Part shown: positions 1-9,407 of the stretch, piece after piece | Layout: each line of letters starts with the position of its first letter | Numbering within the stretch: the first letter of the stretch is position 1 | Source of the DNA: Verrucomicrobiaceae bacterium | GTDB taxonomy: Bacteria > Verrucomicrobiota > Verrucomicrobiia > Verrucomicrobiales > Verrucomicrobiaceae | Direction of reading: 5' to 3' | Length of the DNA: 53,395 nucleotides | Assembly: GCA_019694165.1 (NCBI GenBank) | Contig: JAIBCL010000043.1 | Coordinates: 1 to 53,395 of the forward strand | Notes under the pieces: generated by a model | Told to the model about the DNA's origin: nothing | Databases searched by the model: none | The model's input: the letters and a program-made list of their open reading frames with translations, nothing else | Translations under genes and position numbers: made by a program

Positions 1-1
1 T

Positions 2-3000
2 GGCGGCACTCTTCAGTCGAGCACGGGTGATATCATCGTCCATGAGTATTCCGCCGCCGATCTCACCATCTCGTCCCTCATCCGCAATGCCACCGGGGTG
101 ACCAAGACCGGCACGGGTGCGCTCGTGCTCTCTTCGGCCAACAACACCTTCACCGGTGCGGTGACCATCACCGAGGGCACGGTCAGGGTCACTGGTGGCG
201 GTGCCATTGGCGACTTCGCACCTGTCACACTCAAAAACATCGCCGGTTCTGGTCTGCAACTGCTTGCCAATGAGACTGTCGGCAATATCACCGGTGGTGG
301 TGTGCTGGGTGGCAGCATTAACATCGGCGCGAACACTCTCACGACGAACACCAGCGCCAATATCACCTATTCAGGTCTGATCTCTGGCAGCGGCACGCTC
401 GTGAAGCAAGGCACTGCCAACTTCAACCTCGACACCGTCAGCCACACCGGCTTCAACGGTAACATTGTCATCAATCAGGGTCTCGTGTTCCTCAGCGGCA
501 ACGGCGTCGTCAACATGCCCGCCGTCAGTTCCATCACCAGCAATCAGGGCGGCGCTTTCCTGATCGACTTCAACAGCGGCACCACCCTCTCCAGCCGCGT
601 CAACGACGTAGCCGCGATGAACTTGTCGAGCTTCGGCAACGGTGCCTTCTTCGGCCTGCACATCCGCAGCAGTCAGGCCGCAAACCATTCCGAAACCGTT
701 GGGGCCATCAATCTCCAGGGCGGCGCGGTCGGTGTCGGCCTTGTGCAGTCCTCCGGAACGCAGACTCTTACGCTCACTGGTTCCCAGCTGAATCGCACAA
801 ACAACGCCACCTTGGTTCTTGACGGCAACAACCTCGGTTCTACGGCTTCTGTAGGCCGGACCCGCATGTTCATCACGGCAGCTCCCGCCATTGTGGGAGG
901 CACGGGTGTCGCGGGTGGCACGGCTACCAACGTGTCCATTGTCCCATACGCCGTCTCCACCACCAATGCTGCCACGGCTGTGGCTGTCACCGACATCCCG
1001 AACACCTTCGTCAATTACAACGCCACCACTGGCATGACACCGCTGCTCATCGCCAGCGAGTACAAGCTCGACTCTGCTGGCTACACCGCCTCCGCAGACC
1101 CCACTGACAACCTCCGCTTCACTGCAGGAGTCACCGGTCTCGTCACCAAGACCTTCAACGCCGCCGTGTTCGATTCCTCCGCCGCAGCCATGAGTGTCAG
1201 CGGTGCGGGTGGCGGCGGCAACGTTCTCACCGTCGGCAGCGGCGCGATGCTCTTCACCTCCACCGCTGCCGCGAACGCCACCACGCTCGATGGCTTCGAC
1301 TCCATCACGCCCGGCACCGGTTCCAGCAACGAGTGGATCATCACCGCCGCGACCACCGCCGCCCCCACCACGCCCACCGGCATCATCAATTCCGTTCTGA
1401 CAGATGGAGTGGGTGCGACGACTCTCACCAAGTCTGGCACCGGCATCCTCGTCCTCGGTGCCGCCAACCTCTACAGCGGCCCTACCGTCTTCAATCAGGG
1501 TGCCATCCGCGCCAGCAATCTGTCAAACCTCGGAACGGGCACCGCGCTGAATTTCTTCGGCGGCACCCTTCAGTTTGGCGGTGTGTTCGACCCATCAACG
1601 CGCGCCATCACGTTCAATGCGGTCGGTGGTGGTGGCACGTTCGACACCAACGGGAACGACATCAGCATCGCCAACCCAATCGGCAACAGCGGAGGTGGCT
1701 CGTTCACGAAGACCGGTGCGGGCAATCTCACCATCAATGCCGCCGCCACTCACACCGGTGGCACCACCGTCGCCAATGGCACCCTTACCGCCGGTGTGGC
1801 CAATATGTTGCCTGCAACGAGCAGCCTCACCGTCAATGGTGCCACGGCCACCCTCGACGTGGGCGCGTTCGCTCAGACTGTCGGCACGTTTACCCTCGCT
1901 GCTGGCACCGTCACCGGAGCTGGTCCCATCACCTCGACCGACATTCAGCTCCAGGCCGGCACGCAAAACGCCAGCAACGTCCTCGCTGGCGGCACGGTCG
2001 TGAAGACCACCACTGGCGTCGTAACCCTCGCTGGAGCCAATACATTCACCGGCCAGATCTTCGCCACGAATGGTGAGATCAGCTTCAACAGCATCGCTGA
2101 CGCAAACGGCACCGCCAGTGCCCTTGGTGCGCCCGCCAATGCACTTCAGGGTGCCATCCAGTTGGGCCTCGGCACAAACACGCCGATCCTCACCTACACT
2201 GGCTCTGGACACACCAGCAACCGCACCATTGAACTGGTTGGCACCACCGGCACTTCCACCATCAATGCCAACGGCGCGGGTGCTCTCTCCATTGGAGCCG
2301 TTACATCCGAGGAATATGGAGCCAAGAGCCTGGTCCTCTCGGGCACTTCTGCCTCTGGCATCGTCAACAAAATCTCGGCCCCCATCACCGAGTGCTTTGG
2401 TGTCGTGACCCTGCAGAAGCTCGGTTCCAATACCTGGCAGCTTGATGCCGCCAGCACCTACACGGGTGCCACGCAGATCGACGAAGGCGTTCTGCGCGTC
2501 GGCATCGACAATGCGCTTCCAGTTGCCACCGCTGTCCGTCTCGGCAACGGCACCACGGCGGGAACTTTTGATCTGAATGGCTTCAACCAGACCATCGGCA
2601 GCCTCACTTCCTCCACGAACAGTACGACCGCCACCAACATCATCAACGTCCCCACGGGTAAAACGCTCACCATCAACGGTGCCGTCACCCTTGGTGCCAA
2701 CGTGGATGTCTCCACCACACTGGTGAACGCCACCGGTGGTGGTTCCATCGTCGTCAACAGCGCCGGTGCAAACTTCCAGGTCGGCGGTGCCACCGGCGGT
2801 ACCAATGAGAACACCGCCACGGTGGACTTCTCCGGTCTCTCCACCTTCACTGCCAATCTCGGCGCCGGCACCTTCCGAATCGGCGATGCAAACACTTCTA
2901 GCGGGACTGCGGCTCCCGCTACGATGAAGCTTGCGCCCACAAGCACCATTACCGCCGCCGCCATCCGCGTGGGAGATAGCAGCGGCTTCGCCAACAACCA

Positions 3001-4474
3001 TACACTGACACTTGGCACGGGCGTTAACACGCTCAATGCCGATACGGTCAACATCGGCTCTGCTGGCACCGGTATCCGATCCAGCGGGACGATCAATTTC
3101 GCCGCCGGCGACACAACCGGATCGGTCAAGATACGTGCCAGCGACGGCAGTTCGGCCGCCACGCTCAACATGGTGAACACTTCTGGCAGCACCACTGGCA
3201 ACATCGACGGCACCATGGACTTCACCGGCCACACAGCCGACTTGAAATTCACCGCAGTCACCATGGCGGCACGCTCGGTGGCCACAGGTGCTGCGACTGC
3301 CACGCTGAGTTTTGATCAGGGGTTCTTTGACGCCGTCACCCTCAACATCGCCAGCCGCACCGGTGCCGGCACCGGTAATGCCACCGGCACCGTCAACCTC
3401 GGCGACAGCGTGGCTCCCGGCAGCCCCATCACCTCCATCGGCACGGTGAACATGGCGGTGAACACCAGCGGTGGCGGCACTGTTGTCGCGGATATGAACA
3501 TCACTGGCGGCACCGTCAATCTCGGCCCGGTGAACATGGCCAATGCGGCCGCCAGCCGCACCGCCACCGCCACCCTCGACATCACCGGCGGCACCACCAC
3601 CCTCGCGGGCAACATCACCCGCACCGGCGGTGCTGGCACCGAGACGGCCACCGTAACGGTTGACGGCGGCACGCTCGACATGGCCGCCAACTCCATCGGC
3701 ACCGGCTCCGCCAATGTCTCTCTCGTCGCAGCTTCCGGCACTTTGAAGAACCTTGGCGAGTTGAATGGCGGCGGCGCATTCTCCAAAACTACAGCCGGCA
3801 CGCTCACCCTCGAAGGCGTGAACACTTACACTGGTGATACCACCGTCTCCGCCGGCACCCTGGTCGTGAACAACAGCAGCGGCTCCGGTACCGGCTCCGG
3901 TGCTGTGACCGTCAATGCCTCGACCACGCTCGCTGGCAATGGCTCCATCGCTCCAGCTTTGGGCAAGAGCATCACCCTGAACGGCACCACCGTTGTGGGT
4001 ACGCCCGGATCGACATCCGCCGAAGACTTTGCAATGACGGTGACGGGTGCGGCCAACATCGCGCTCAATGGCACCATCAAGTTCGATATCTTCGCCAATG
4101 CCAACACGGGAACGCTCAACCCAACGCTCACCTCGAATGATCTTTTGACCATCAGTGCCGCCGACTGGATCAATGCCCAGTTCGGCGGCAGTTCAGTCCT
4201 CAAGGTGGAAACCACGCTGCCCACCACCGCGTGGGCACAAGGCGATGCATGGAAGATCTTTGACTGGTCGGGCCTCAGCGGCACGGCACCGACCGTTGGA
4301 TCGGGTGGTTTTGCCACGCTTGATCTTCCAATCCTCACAGGTGGTCAGGCATGGAATACAACGCAGCTCTACACCACGGGCGTTATCTCCATCGATGCCA
4401 TCCCCGAGCCGGGCCGTGCCATGCTTCTGATCGTCGGCCTTCTCGGCGTCGGTTTCCGTCGTCGTCGCAAGTGA
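2..4474 (+). CDS. Autotransporter-associated beta-strand repeat protein with PEP-CTERM tail (5' end outside window)
   Basis: The reading frame is open from base 2, so about 1490 residues of the C-terminal part are seen and the true start lies upstream. The protein is rich in Gly, Thr, Asn and Ala and carries recurrent passenger-associated repeats of the form TKTGTGALVLSSANNTFTG followed by G(T)xxV, for example near residues 35, 480, 575, 680, 820 and 1270. These repeats form parallel beta-helix passenger structures in secreted adhesins. There is no C-terminal autotransporter barrel. The end is a PEP-CTERM sorting signal: IPEPGRAMLLIVGLLGVGF then RRRRK. This family is therefore normally exported by Sec and processed by an exosortase, which is not in this window. 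A surface or matrix protein is likely; the ligand is unknown. The long antisense frames over this gene come from its biased codon use. Confidence 0.9.
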   Translation, partial: GGTLQSSTGDIIVHEYSAADLTISSLIRNATGVTKTGTGALVLSSANNTFTGAVTITEGTVRVTGGGAIGDFAPVTLKNIAGSGLQLLANETVGNITGGGVLGGSINIGANTLTTNTSANITYSGLISGSGTLVKQGTANFNLDTVSHTGFNGNIVINQGLVFLSGNGVVNMPAVSSITSNQGGAFLIDFNSGTTLSSRVNDVAAMNLSSFGNGAFFGLHIRSSQAANHSETVGAINLQGGAVGVGLVQSSGTQTLTLTGSQLNRTNNATLVLDGNNLGSTASVGRTRMFITAAPAIVGGTGVAGGTATNVSIVPYAVSTTNAATAVAVTDIPNTFVNYNATTGMTPLLIASEYKLDSAGYTASADPTDNLRFTAGVTGLVTKTFNAAVFDSSAAAMSVSGAGGGGNVLTVGSGAMLFTSTAAANATTLDGFDSITPGTGSSNEWIITAATTAAPTTPTGIINSVLTDGVGATTLTKSGTGILVLGAANLYSGPTVFNQGAIRASNLSNLGTGTALNFFGGTLQFGGVFDPSTRAITFNAVGGGGTFDTNGNDISIANPIGNSGGGSFTKTGAGNLTINAAATHTGGTTVANGTLTAGVANMLPATSSLTVNGATATLDVGAFAQTVGTFTLAAGTVTGAGPITSTDIQLQAGTQNASNVLAGGTVVKTTTGVVTLAGANTFTGQIFATNGEISFNSIADANGTASALGAPANALQGAIQLGLGTNTPILTYTGSGHTSNRTIELVGTTGTSTINANGAGALSIGAVTSEEYGAKSLVLSGTSASGIVNKISAPITECFGVVTLQKLGSNTWQLDAASTYTGATQIDEGVLRVGIDNALPVATAVRLGNGTTAGTFDLNGFNQTIGSLTSSTNSTTATNIINVPTGKTLTINGAVTLGANVDVSTTLVNATGGGSIVVNSAGANFQVGGATGGTNENTATVDFSGLSTFTANLGAGTFRIGDANTSSGTAAPATMKLAPTSTITAAAIRVGDSSGFANNHTLTLGTGVNTLNADTVNIGSAGTGIRSSGTINFAAGDTTGSVKIRASDGSSAATLNMVNTSGSTTGNIDGTMDFTGHTADLKFTAVTMAARSVATGAATATLSFDQGFFDAVTLNIASRTGAGTGNATGTVNLGDSVAPGSPITSIGTVNMAVNTSGGGTVVADMNITGGTVNLGPVNMANAAASRTATATLDITGGTTTLAGNITRTGGAGTETATVTVDGGTLDMAANSIGTGSANVSLVAASGTLKNLGELNGGGAFSKTTAGTLTLEGVNTYTGDTTVSAGTLVVNNSSGSGTGSGAVTVNASTTLAGNGSIAPALGKSITLNGTTVVGTPGSTSAEDFAMTVTGAANIALNGTIKFDIFANANTGTLNPTLTSNDLLTISAADWINAQFGGSSVLKVETTLPTTAWAQGDAWKIFDWSGLSGTAPTVGSGGFATLDLPILTGGQAWNTTQLYTTGVISIDAIPEPGRAMLLIVGLLGVGFRRRRK

Positions 4475-4524
4475 TGCCCGCGTGGTCCGGTGTTGAAGAC
4501 ACCGCTCCGGCTTGACGCGAGATC

Positions 4525-4563
4525 ATCCGGCGGGCCGGATGGCTCGTTGGTCCGGTGCACCGG
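4525..4563. terminator. Two short hairpin sequences after the PEP-CTERM gene
   Basis: ATCCGG-CGGG-CCGGAT (4525-4540) forms a 6-bp stem with a 4-nt loop, and CCGGTGCACCGG (4552-4563) is a perfect 12-bp palindrome. They lie between the PEP-CTERM gene and the next gene. Neither has a T-run, so a role in ending transcription is only a guess. Nothing else is seen in 4475-4615. Confidence 0.25.
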
Positions 4564-4615
4564 CTTGCGGAAAGAGTTGTGCAGTGTCTGACTTGCGCTA
4601 TTTGCGGGCCGCACA

Positions 4616-6115
4616 ATGACCGATCTGCTCAAGCATCCGCTCTGGCGCGAGGAAACTCTCGGCACTCCGTTGCCAGACAATGACAACGGCGTGTCCGTGA
4701 GCCTGCCGTTGTGGCGGCACGTCATCGGTTACGAGGAAAAGGACCCTGCCATCGTGAGCAGGTTCCGCTCCGGCTATCCTCGCTTTTGCTGCCCGCCCGC
4801 AGTGGGCGCGCTTTTCGACGCGGCCACGCGTGAACACGCCGGGGAGGGGGAGCGCTGCTTGGTTTTCCCGAGGGAAATCCACGCCGCGCGTTGCATCGAA
4901 TACATCAGGCACGCTGCCGGCTGCAACTCGGGCCGTGTCACGGTCCATGGTGCGGAGTCACTCGGCGTGGCCGTCTTTCCCGCAGATGCCTACGATGTCG
5001 CACGTCGTTTCTGGCGTTTCTGCGGCGAGGTGGTCAGTACGCGTCAGGCGTGCGATGCGCTTGGAATCACACGGTCGGAGACCACGTCCCGCCAGGGGGC
5101 GGAGGCTCAGGTTGTGATCCGCGAGAGGCTGGCGTCTCTGTCCGGTCAGGCTTCTGAGGATGTTTTCCTTTTCCCTTCAGGGATGGCCGCCACCTTTGCC
5201 GTGCATCGCATGCTCACCAGCCTGTTTCCCGCACGGAAGACCATCCAACTCGACTTTCCGTACGTCGATGTGCTCAAGCTGCAGCAGCAGTTCGGCTCTG
5301 GGGCGCACTTCTTTCCTCTCGCCGCGGACGCTGAATACGATGCTGTCGCCGCCCTGCTGGCACGGGAAAAAATCGCCGGCATCTTTTGTGAGGCGCCGAG
5401 CAACCCGCTTCTCCGTTGCGTGGACTTTGCGCGCGTGCGGACCCTGCTGGCCCGCACACAGCCCGACGTGCCACTCGTGGTGGATGACACCATCGCGACC
5501 GTTGCCAATGTGGATGCCTTCCGCGTGGCTGACGTCGTCACCACCAGCCTTACGAAGGCGTTTTCCGGTGCCGGCGACCTCATGGCAGGCAGTGTCATCC
5601 TCAACCGCCGCTCGGACCATCATGCCGCATTCAGCGCCTTCCTCGCAAGGCACTCCGACCATGAACTCTGGCGCGGTGATGCAGTCGCCCTGGAATTGAA
5701 CTCCCGGGACTTTGCCGAACGCGCATCGGTCATGAGCAGAAACTCCACCGCCGTCTTCGAGCACCTCCGTGCCCATCCAAAGGTGGCGAGGGCGTGGCAC
5801 TCCTCCGTTGATGGCGGCGCGGGCTATCGGTTCATCCAGCGCCGCGGCGGCGGTCACGGCTGCCTCGTATCCATCGTGCTTCGTGACGCAGCCAGAACCA
5901 GCCCGCCCTTCTACGACGCGCTCCGCATGTGCAAGGGACCCAGCCTCGGGACGCATTTCTCCCTCGCCTGCCCCTATGTTTTGCTGGCCCACTATGACGA
6001 ACTCGATTGGGCGGAGAGCTGCGGCGCCGACCGGCACCTGATACGCATCTCTGCCGGTCTCGAGCCGCTCGATGAACTTGTCGCCCGCTTGGACGAGGCG
6101 CTCGGTGCTTGCTGA
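4616..6115 (+). CDS. Cystathionine gamma-synthase-like PLP enzyme (Cys/Met metabolism family), fungal STR2/Met-7-like
   Basis: A 499-residue fold-type I PLP enzyme. The PLP lysine is K314 in TSLTKAFSGAGDLMAGS, preceded by VVDDTIATVANVD with the Asp that holds the PLP ring nitrogen. The family normally joins O-acylhomoserine and cysteine into cystathionine, or does related gamma-replacement, in the cytosol. It is about 100 residues longer than the usual bacterial MetB. Its N-terminus (PDNDNGVSVSLPLWRHVIGYEE, read in two parts, then SGYPRFCCPP) resembles the start of fungal cystathionine gamma-synthases from memory. The ATG at 4616 is the first in frame and includes this conserved block. No other methionine gene is next to it, so the substrate (gamma-synthase, gamma-lyase or sulfhydrylase) is not settled. 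Confidence 0.8.
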   Translation: MTDLLKHPLWREETLGTPLPDNDNGVSVSLPLWRHVIGYEEKDPAIVSRFRSGYPRFCCPPAVGALFDAATREHAGEGERCLVFPREIHAARCIEYIRHAAGCNSGRVTVHGAESLGVAVFPADAYDVARRFWRFCGEVVSTRQACDALGITRSETTSRQGAEAQVVIRERLASLSGQASEDVFLFPSGMAATFAVHRMLTSLFPARKTIQLDFPYVDVLKLQQQFGSGAHFFPLAADAEYDAVAALLAREKIAGIFCEAPSNPLLRCVDFARVRTLLARTQPDVPLVVDDTIATVANVDAFRVADVVTTSLTKAFSGAGDLMAGSVILNRRSDHHAAFSAFLARHSDHELWRGDAVALELNSRDFAERASVMSRNSTAVFEHLRAHPKVARAWHSSVDGGAGYRFIQRRGGGHGCLVSIVLRDAARTSPPFYDALRMCKGPSLGTHFSLACPYVLLAHYDELDWAESCGADRHLIRISAGLEPLDELVARLDEALGAC

Positions 6116-6132
6116 ACTTCCCGTGCCGTCGT

Positions 6133-7080
6133 TCAATCGTGCAGGTCAAATTGCACGCGCGGGCAATTCGCTTTCCCCAGCGGGTTGTGGCACCGCCAGA
6201 ACGTGCGACGTCTCACGAGCACGACGGGCTGTAGATCCCCTTCGATGATGCGCGCCTTGCCGATAAGCTCGCCGCCTTCATGCACATCCACCGAGCGTGC
6301 AGCCACCGTGCCTGAGAGGGTGGCGCATGGTCCCAAGGTCAACCGCCCTTCGCACACGAAGTCACCCGTCACATGTCCGCTCACCAGAATCTCCTGTGCT
6401 CTCACTGTGTGCAGGAACTGCACTTCCACATTTGGCAGCACCTCAAGCCGTCGGCATGACACCGGCTCGGCCACGATTGCGCTCGCCTGGAAGACGAATT
6501 CCGAATGCACTCCCTGTGTCTCCGCATCTTCCTCCGAATCCAGCGTCATCTTTTTCAAGCACACGGGACATGTGGGCGTTGAGTGCTCCCCCGTCGTCGT
6601 GAGCACATGAAAAAAGTCACTCCGCTCCTCGGGCAGCGACTTCAGCGTGGCGCACAGCCGTGCGGCATCCACCGGCTCGATGTGGTGCTCCGCTGCTGCG
6701 TGTGACGCCGCCGGTGTGAAACCACCGGGCGCGATGAGCACGCCGCGCGCATTGCGCGCCGTCCGCACTTCGTCGGCAAATTGCTCCACCATCTGCGGCG
6801 TGGCGCTCCAATCGTTCCATCCCGTCAGCTTCACAAGTGCGCGGCGCGGACTGGCGGAGCGCGGTTCCTCGAACATGGCAAAGACCACCGAGCCGTCCTC
6901 GAACACACGCGAGCCGCCCAGCTCGCAGCCTGCGTTTTGCGCGATGGCGCGTGCCAGCTCCGCAAGGCGCAGCCAGTCGAGGCTGGCGATCAGTTCCGGA
7001 GTCCAGCCCACCGGCGGCAGATCCTCCTCTCCTGTCGCGGAGAAGCCGGTCTCGTTCAGCGTCGGATATGGATCGAGCAT
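6133..7080 (-). CDS. Restriction-endonuclease-like (Mrr-type) domain fused to a bactofilin domain
   Basis: About 315 residues with three parts. Residues ~24-160 resemble an Mrr_cat/PD-(D/E)XK-like domain: LDWLRLAELARAIAQNAG, FEDGSVVFAMFEE, RALVKLTGWN, then GVLIAPGGFTPAA and PVDAARLCATL. A single CxxC (CPVCLKKMTL) follows, like half of a topoisomerase-type zinc ribbon. Residues ~205-290 are a bactofilin-like beta-helix (VRAQEILVSGHVTGDFVCEG ... GTVAARSVDVHEGGELIGKA), a family that forms filaments at the membrane. The start at 7080 (MLDPYPTL) is chosen because upstream sequence is basic and low quality; 7185 is the alternative. The gene is divergent from the SDR gene at 7213. In such non-phage settings the Mrr-like domain may bind DNA or be inactive; catalytic residues are not clearly complete. 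Confidence 0.7.
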   Translation of the reverse strand: MLDPYPTLNETGFSATGEEDLPPVGWTPELIASLDWLRLAELARAIAQNAGCELGGSRVFEDGSVVFAMFEEPRSASPRRALVKLTGWNDWSATPQMVEQFADEVRTARNARGVLIAPGGFTPAASHAAAEHHIEPVDAARLCATLKSLPEERSDFFHVLTTTGEHSTPTCPVCLKKMTLDSEEDAETQGVHSEFVFQASAIVAEPVSCRRLEVLPNVEVQFLHTVRAQEILVSGHVTGDFVCEGRLTLGPCATLSGTVAARSVDVHEGGELIGKARIIEGDLQPVVLVRRRTFWRCHNPLGKANCPRVQFDLHD

Positions 7081-7212
7081 CTGCGCCGGGAAGGTAGCCG
7101 CGCCCAAGCCACATGCAACGCCGGCCAGCCGCCAAACTCGATGCGCGCCGCCCACCCGTGCCGGGCCGCTTGATGCCGGACGCATTCTCGGCGAAGTAGG
7201 CCGCCGCCGTCC

Positions 7213-7971
7213 ATGATCTCCATCGACTTCTCGTTCAAGACAGCCCTCATTACCGGAGCTTCCCAGGGCATCGGTGCGGAGACAGCACGCACGTTTCATC
7301 GTGCCGGATCCAAGGTGCTCGTCAATCACCCCGGCCTGCCGGGCACTACTGCGGATGCCGAGCTGCTCGCCGCCGAACTCAACTCTGCGCGCCCCGGCAG
7401 CGCCGCCGCCATCGCGTGTGATGTCTCACAACCCTCCAGTGTCCAGGCCATGATGGCGCTCATCAAGGCCGAGCACGACGGCATCGACTTCCTCATCAAC
7501 AACGCCGCCATCATCCGGGACCGCACCATCGCCAGGATGTCGCTCGACGAATGGGACGCAGTCATGCGCGTGAATCTCGACGGTGTCTTCCACTGCTCGA
7601 AGTTCGCGCTCGAGATCATGCGCGACGGAGGTGCCATCGTCAGCTTCGGCAGCATCGCCGCCATCCAGGGTTTCTTTGGGCAGGCAAACTATGCCGCCGC
7701 GAAGGCTGGCGTGCAGGCCATGATGCGCGTGCTCAGCCGCGAGTGCGCGCGGCGCAACATCCGGGCCAATGCAATTGCACCCGGTGTCATCGATACAGCA
7801 ATGGCCGCCACGATCCCTGAGAACGTCCGTCAGGAGATGATGAAAAACATCCCTCTCGCCCGCTTCGGAGATCCGTCGGAAGTTGCCAATGTCGTGCTGT
7901 TCCTCTGCTCACCGCTGGCCTCCTACATCACCGGTCAGACCATCGAAATCAACGGCGGCTGGCGCGGCTGA
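7213..7971 (+). CDS. SDR-family oxidoreductase, FabG-like 3-oxoacyl-ACP reductase type
   Basis: A 252-residue classical short-chain dehydrogenase. The NAD(P)-binding motif is TGASQGIG near residue 14, the structural motif NNAA follows, and the catalytic residues are S147, Y160 and K164 in FGSIAAIQGFFGQANYAAAK. The C-terminus SYITGQTIEINGGW is typical of FabG-like enzymes, which reduce 3-oxoacyl thioesters or similar ketones. The first ATG in frame is used. No acyl carrier protein or other fatty acid gene is nearby, so the substrate could be an acyl-ACP, an acyl-CoA or a sugar. The enzyme should be cytosolic and tetrameric. 7972-8139 holds no gene that I can see. Confidence 0.88.
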   Translation: MISIDFSFKTALITGASQGIGAETARTFHRAGSKVLVNHPGLPGTTADAELLAAELNSARPGSAAAIACDVSQPSSVQAMMALIKAEHDGIDFLINNAAIIRDRTIARMSLDEWDAVMRVNLDGVFHCSKFALEIMRDGGAIVSFGSIAAIQGFFGQANYAAAKAGVQAMMRVLSRECARRNIRANAIAPGVIDTAMAATIPENVRQEMMKNIPLARFGDPSEVANVVLFLCSPLASYITGQTIEINGGWRG

Positions 7972-8139
7972 AGCCACCCGCATCGACCATCTCATCGGCT
8001 CCTCCGGAGACGGGCGCGGACGTTGATGCGGGACGTCAGGTCGGTCGCGGTCGAGCTCTCCGCCGACTCGATGGTGCGGATTGAACTTTCAAAGCGCGGA
8101 CGCTTTCCACAACCGCGCGATGCGCCTGGCCCGCGAGTA

Positions 8140-9267
8140 TTATGGCACGAGCGCCGGGGTGATGTCCCACCGCGTGGCCACGGGAAGCAAATCCTCGCGC
8201 ATCGGCCATTCGTCGGCGCGGGGTTCCTGGCCCTCGTGGCGGCGGCTTGCGCCCTTCAGGGGCATGCAGCCGGTATTGTCGCCGATCTGGCGGATGGCTT
8301 CGACTTCGTCGGCGGAGAGAAGGTTGGCCTCGGGCAGCGCGGCGAGTTCGTCGAGCTTGGCGGAGATGTTCTTGGCGTCGTCGCCGGCTTCCTGGATGAG
8401 GGTGGGGACGACGCTCTTCACGGGTGACTGGCAGAGGTTCCACTGACAGGCGAGCTGGAGCATGGTGAGGCCGTGCTTGTCGGCATAGGGGCGGACGCGC
8501 TCTATTTTCTCACAGCCGTGCTCGACCCAGCCGGCGGGGCGGAAGGCGCGGTGGTCGCCCTCGCGGAACTTGTGGCCGGGCTTTACATCATCATGGAAGA
8601 GGCCGCCGTAATCGACGACGCGCGCGAGGATGTCCACGCCGTGCTTGTTTGCCGCGGGCAGCACATGCTGGCCGGGCCATGGCTCGAGCGGATTCAAAAT
8701 GATCATCGCCCAGTCGATGAGCCCGTCGAAGCGCTCGAAGCACTGGATCATGTCGAGCGTGAATCCGTTCGCCGGACCGGGAGCGACGCCGAGGCGGTCG
8801 GCGAGGCCTTTGTTCTTCAGCGCTTCCATCGCATTCCACACGTCCTCGCTGGTGTAGCCGATGCTGTCTGGGTTGTGCAGCAGAAGGCAGTCGAACTTCG
8901 AGGCGGCGCAGCGCTTGAGACACTGCTCGGTGGCCATTTGCAGGTAGTCGAGATACTTGTCGGGGCCGCGGAGACCCGGATCAGTGAAGCGTGGGTAGCC
9001 TTTCGAGCCGGCGCGCTGGCCGCCGTAGAAATCGTGGCCGACGATGCCGACGAGGCAGTAGCTGTCGCGATCGCAGCCTTTGAGCGCCTGACCGAGGATT
9101 TCGTCCGCGCGACCCACGCCGTACACGTCGGCGGTGACGAAGGTGCGGATGCCTTTGTCGTAGGCCTCGCGCATGAGGCCCATGTAGCGTTCGTCGTCGA
9201 GCGCTTCGCCGAAATGCATGTACTTGCCGCCGCTCCAGGTGCCGTGTGCCGTGCGTGTGAGATTCAT
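8140..9267 (-). CDS. Aldo/keto reductase family protein lacking the usual catalytic lysine
   Basis: A 375-residue protein with the (beta/alpha)8 aldo/keto reductase pattern. TFVTADVYGVGRADEILGQAL carries the Asp and Tyr of the tetrad, FDCLLLHNPDSIGYTSEDVW carries the His strand, and GLADRLGVAPG matches the KIRxIGVS region. Where the family has ATKVG with the catalytic Lys, this protein reads LVGIVGHDF, so the lysine appears to be replaced by isoleucine. The C-terminal half (LACQWNLCQSPVKSVVPTL) fits the cofactor-binding end of the barrel. The start at 9267 (MNLTRTAHG) is the first one giving a normal first strand; a 20-residue upstream extension has no family features. It may be a divergent or non-reductase member. 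No signal peptide is seen. Confidence 0.78.
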   Translation of the reverse strand: MNLTRTAHGTWSGGKYMHFGEALDDERYMGLMREAYDKGIRTFVTADVYGVGRADEILGQALKGCDRDSYCLVGIVGHDFYGGQRAGSKGYPRFTDPGLRGPDKYLDYLQMATEQCLKRCAASKFDCLLLHNPDSIGYTSEDVWNAMEALKNKGLADRLGVAPGPANGFTLDMIQCFERFDGLIDWAMIILNPLEPWPGQHVLPAANKHGVDILARVVDYGGLFHDDVKPGHKFREGDHRAFRPAGWVEHGCEKIERVRPYADKHGLTMLQLACQWNLCQSPVKSVVPTLIQEAGDDAKNISAKLDELAALPEANLLSADEVEAIRQIGDNTGCMPLKGASRRHEGQEPRADEWPMREDLLPVATRWDITPALVP

Positions 9268-9407
9268 GTCGTGGTCAGGTTGGATTTTCGAGGGCGGAAT
9301 CCATACCGAACAGCGCGCAGCTTGCAAACTGCGATGCGCCGCCCGGATGGGGCGGTGGGAGCAGAGAATGCCAAGATTGGAACAGCACGCGTGAAGGGCA
9401 GACCGTT

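Noticed and set aside
1595..3232. 545-codon minus-strand frame opposite the beta-strand repeat gene
   Set aside because: Composition follows the complement of Gly/Thr-rich codons; no start signal or domain.
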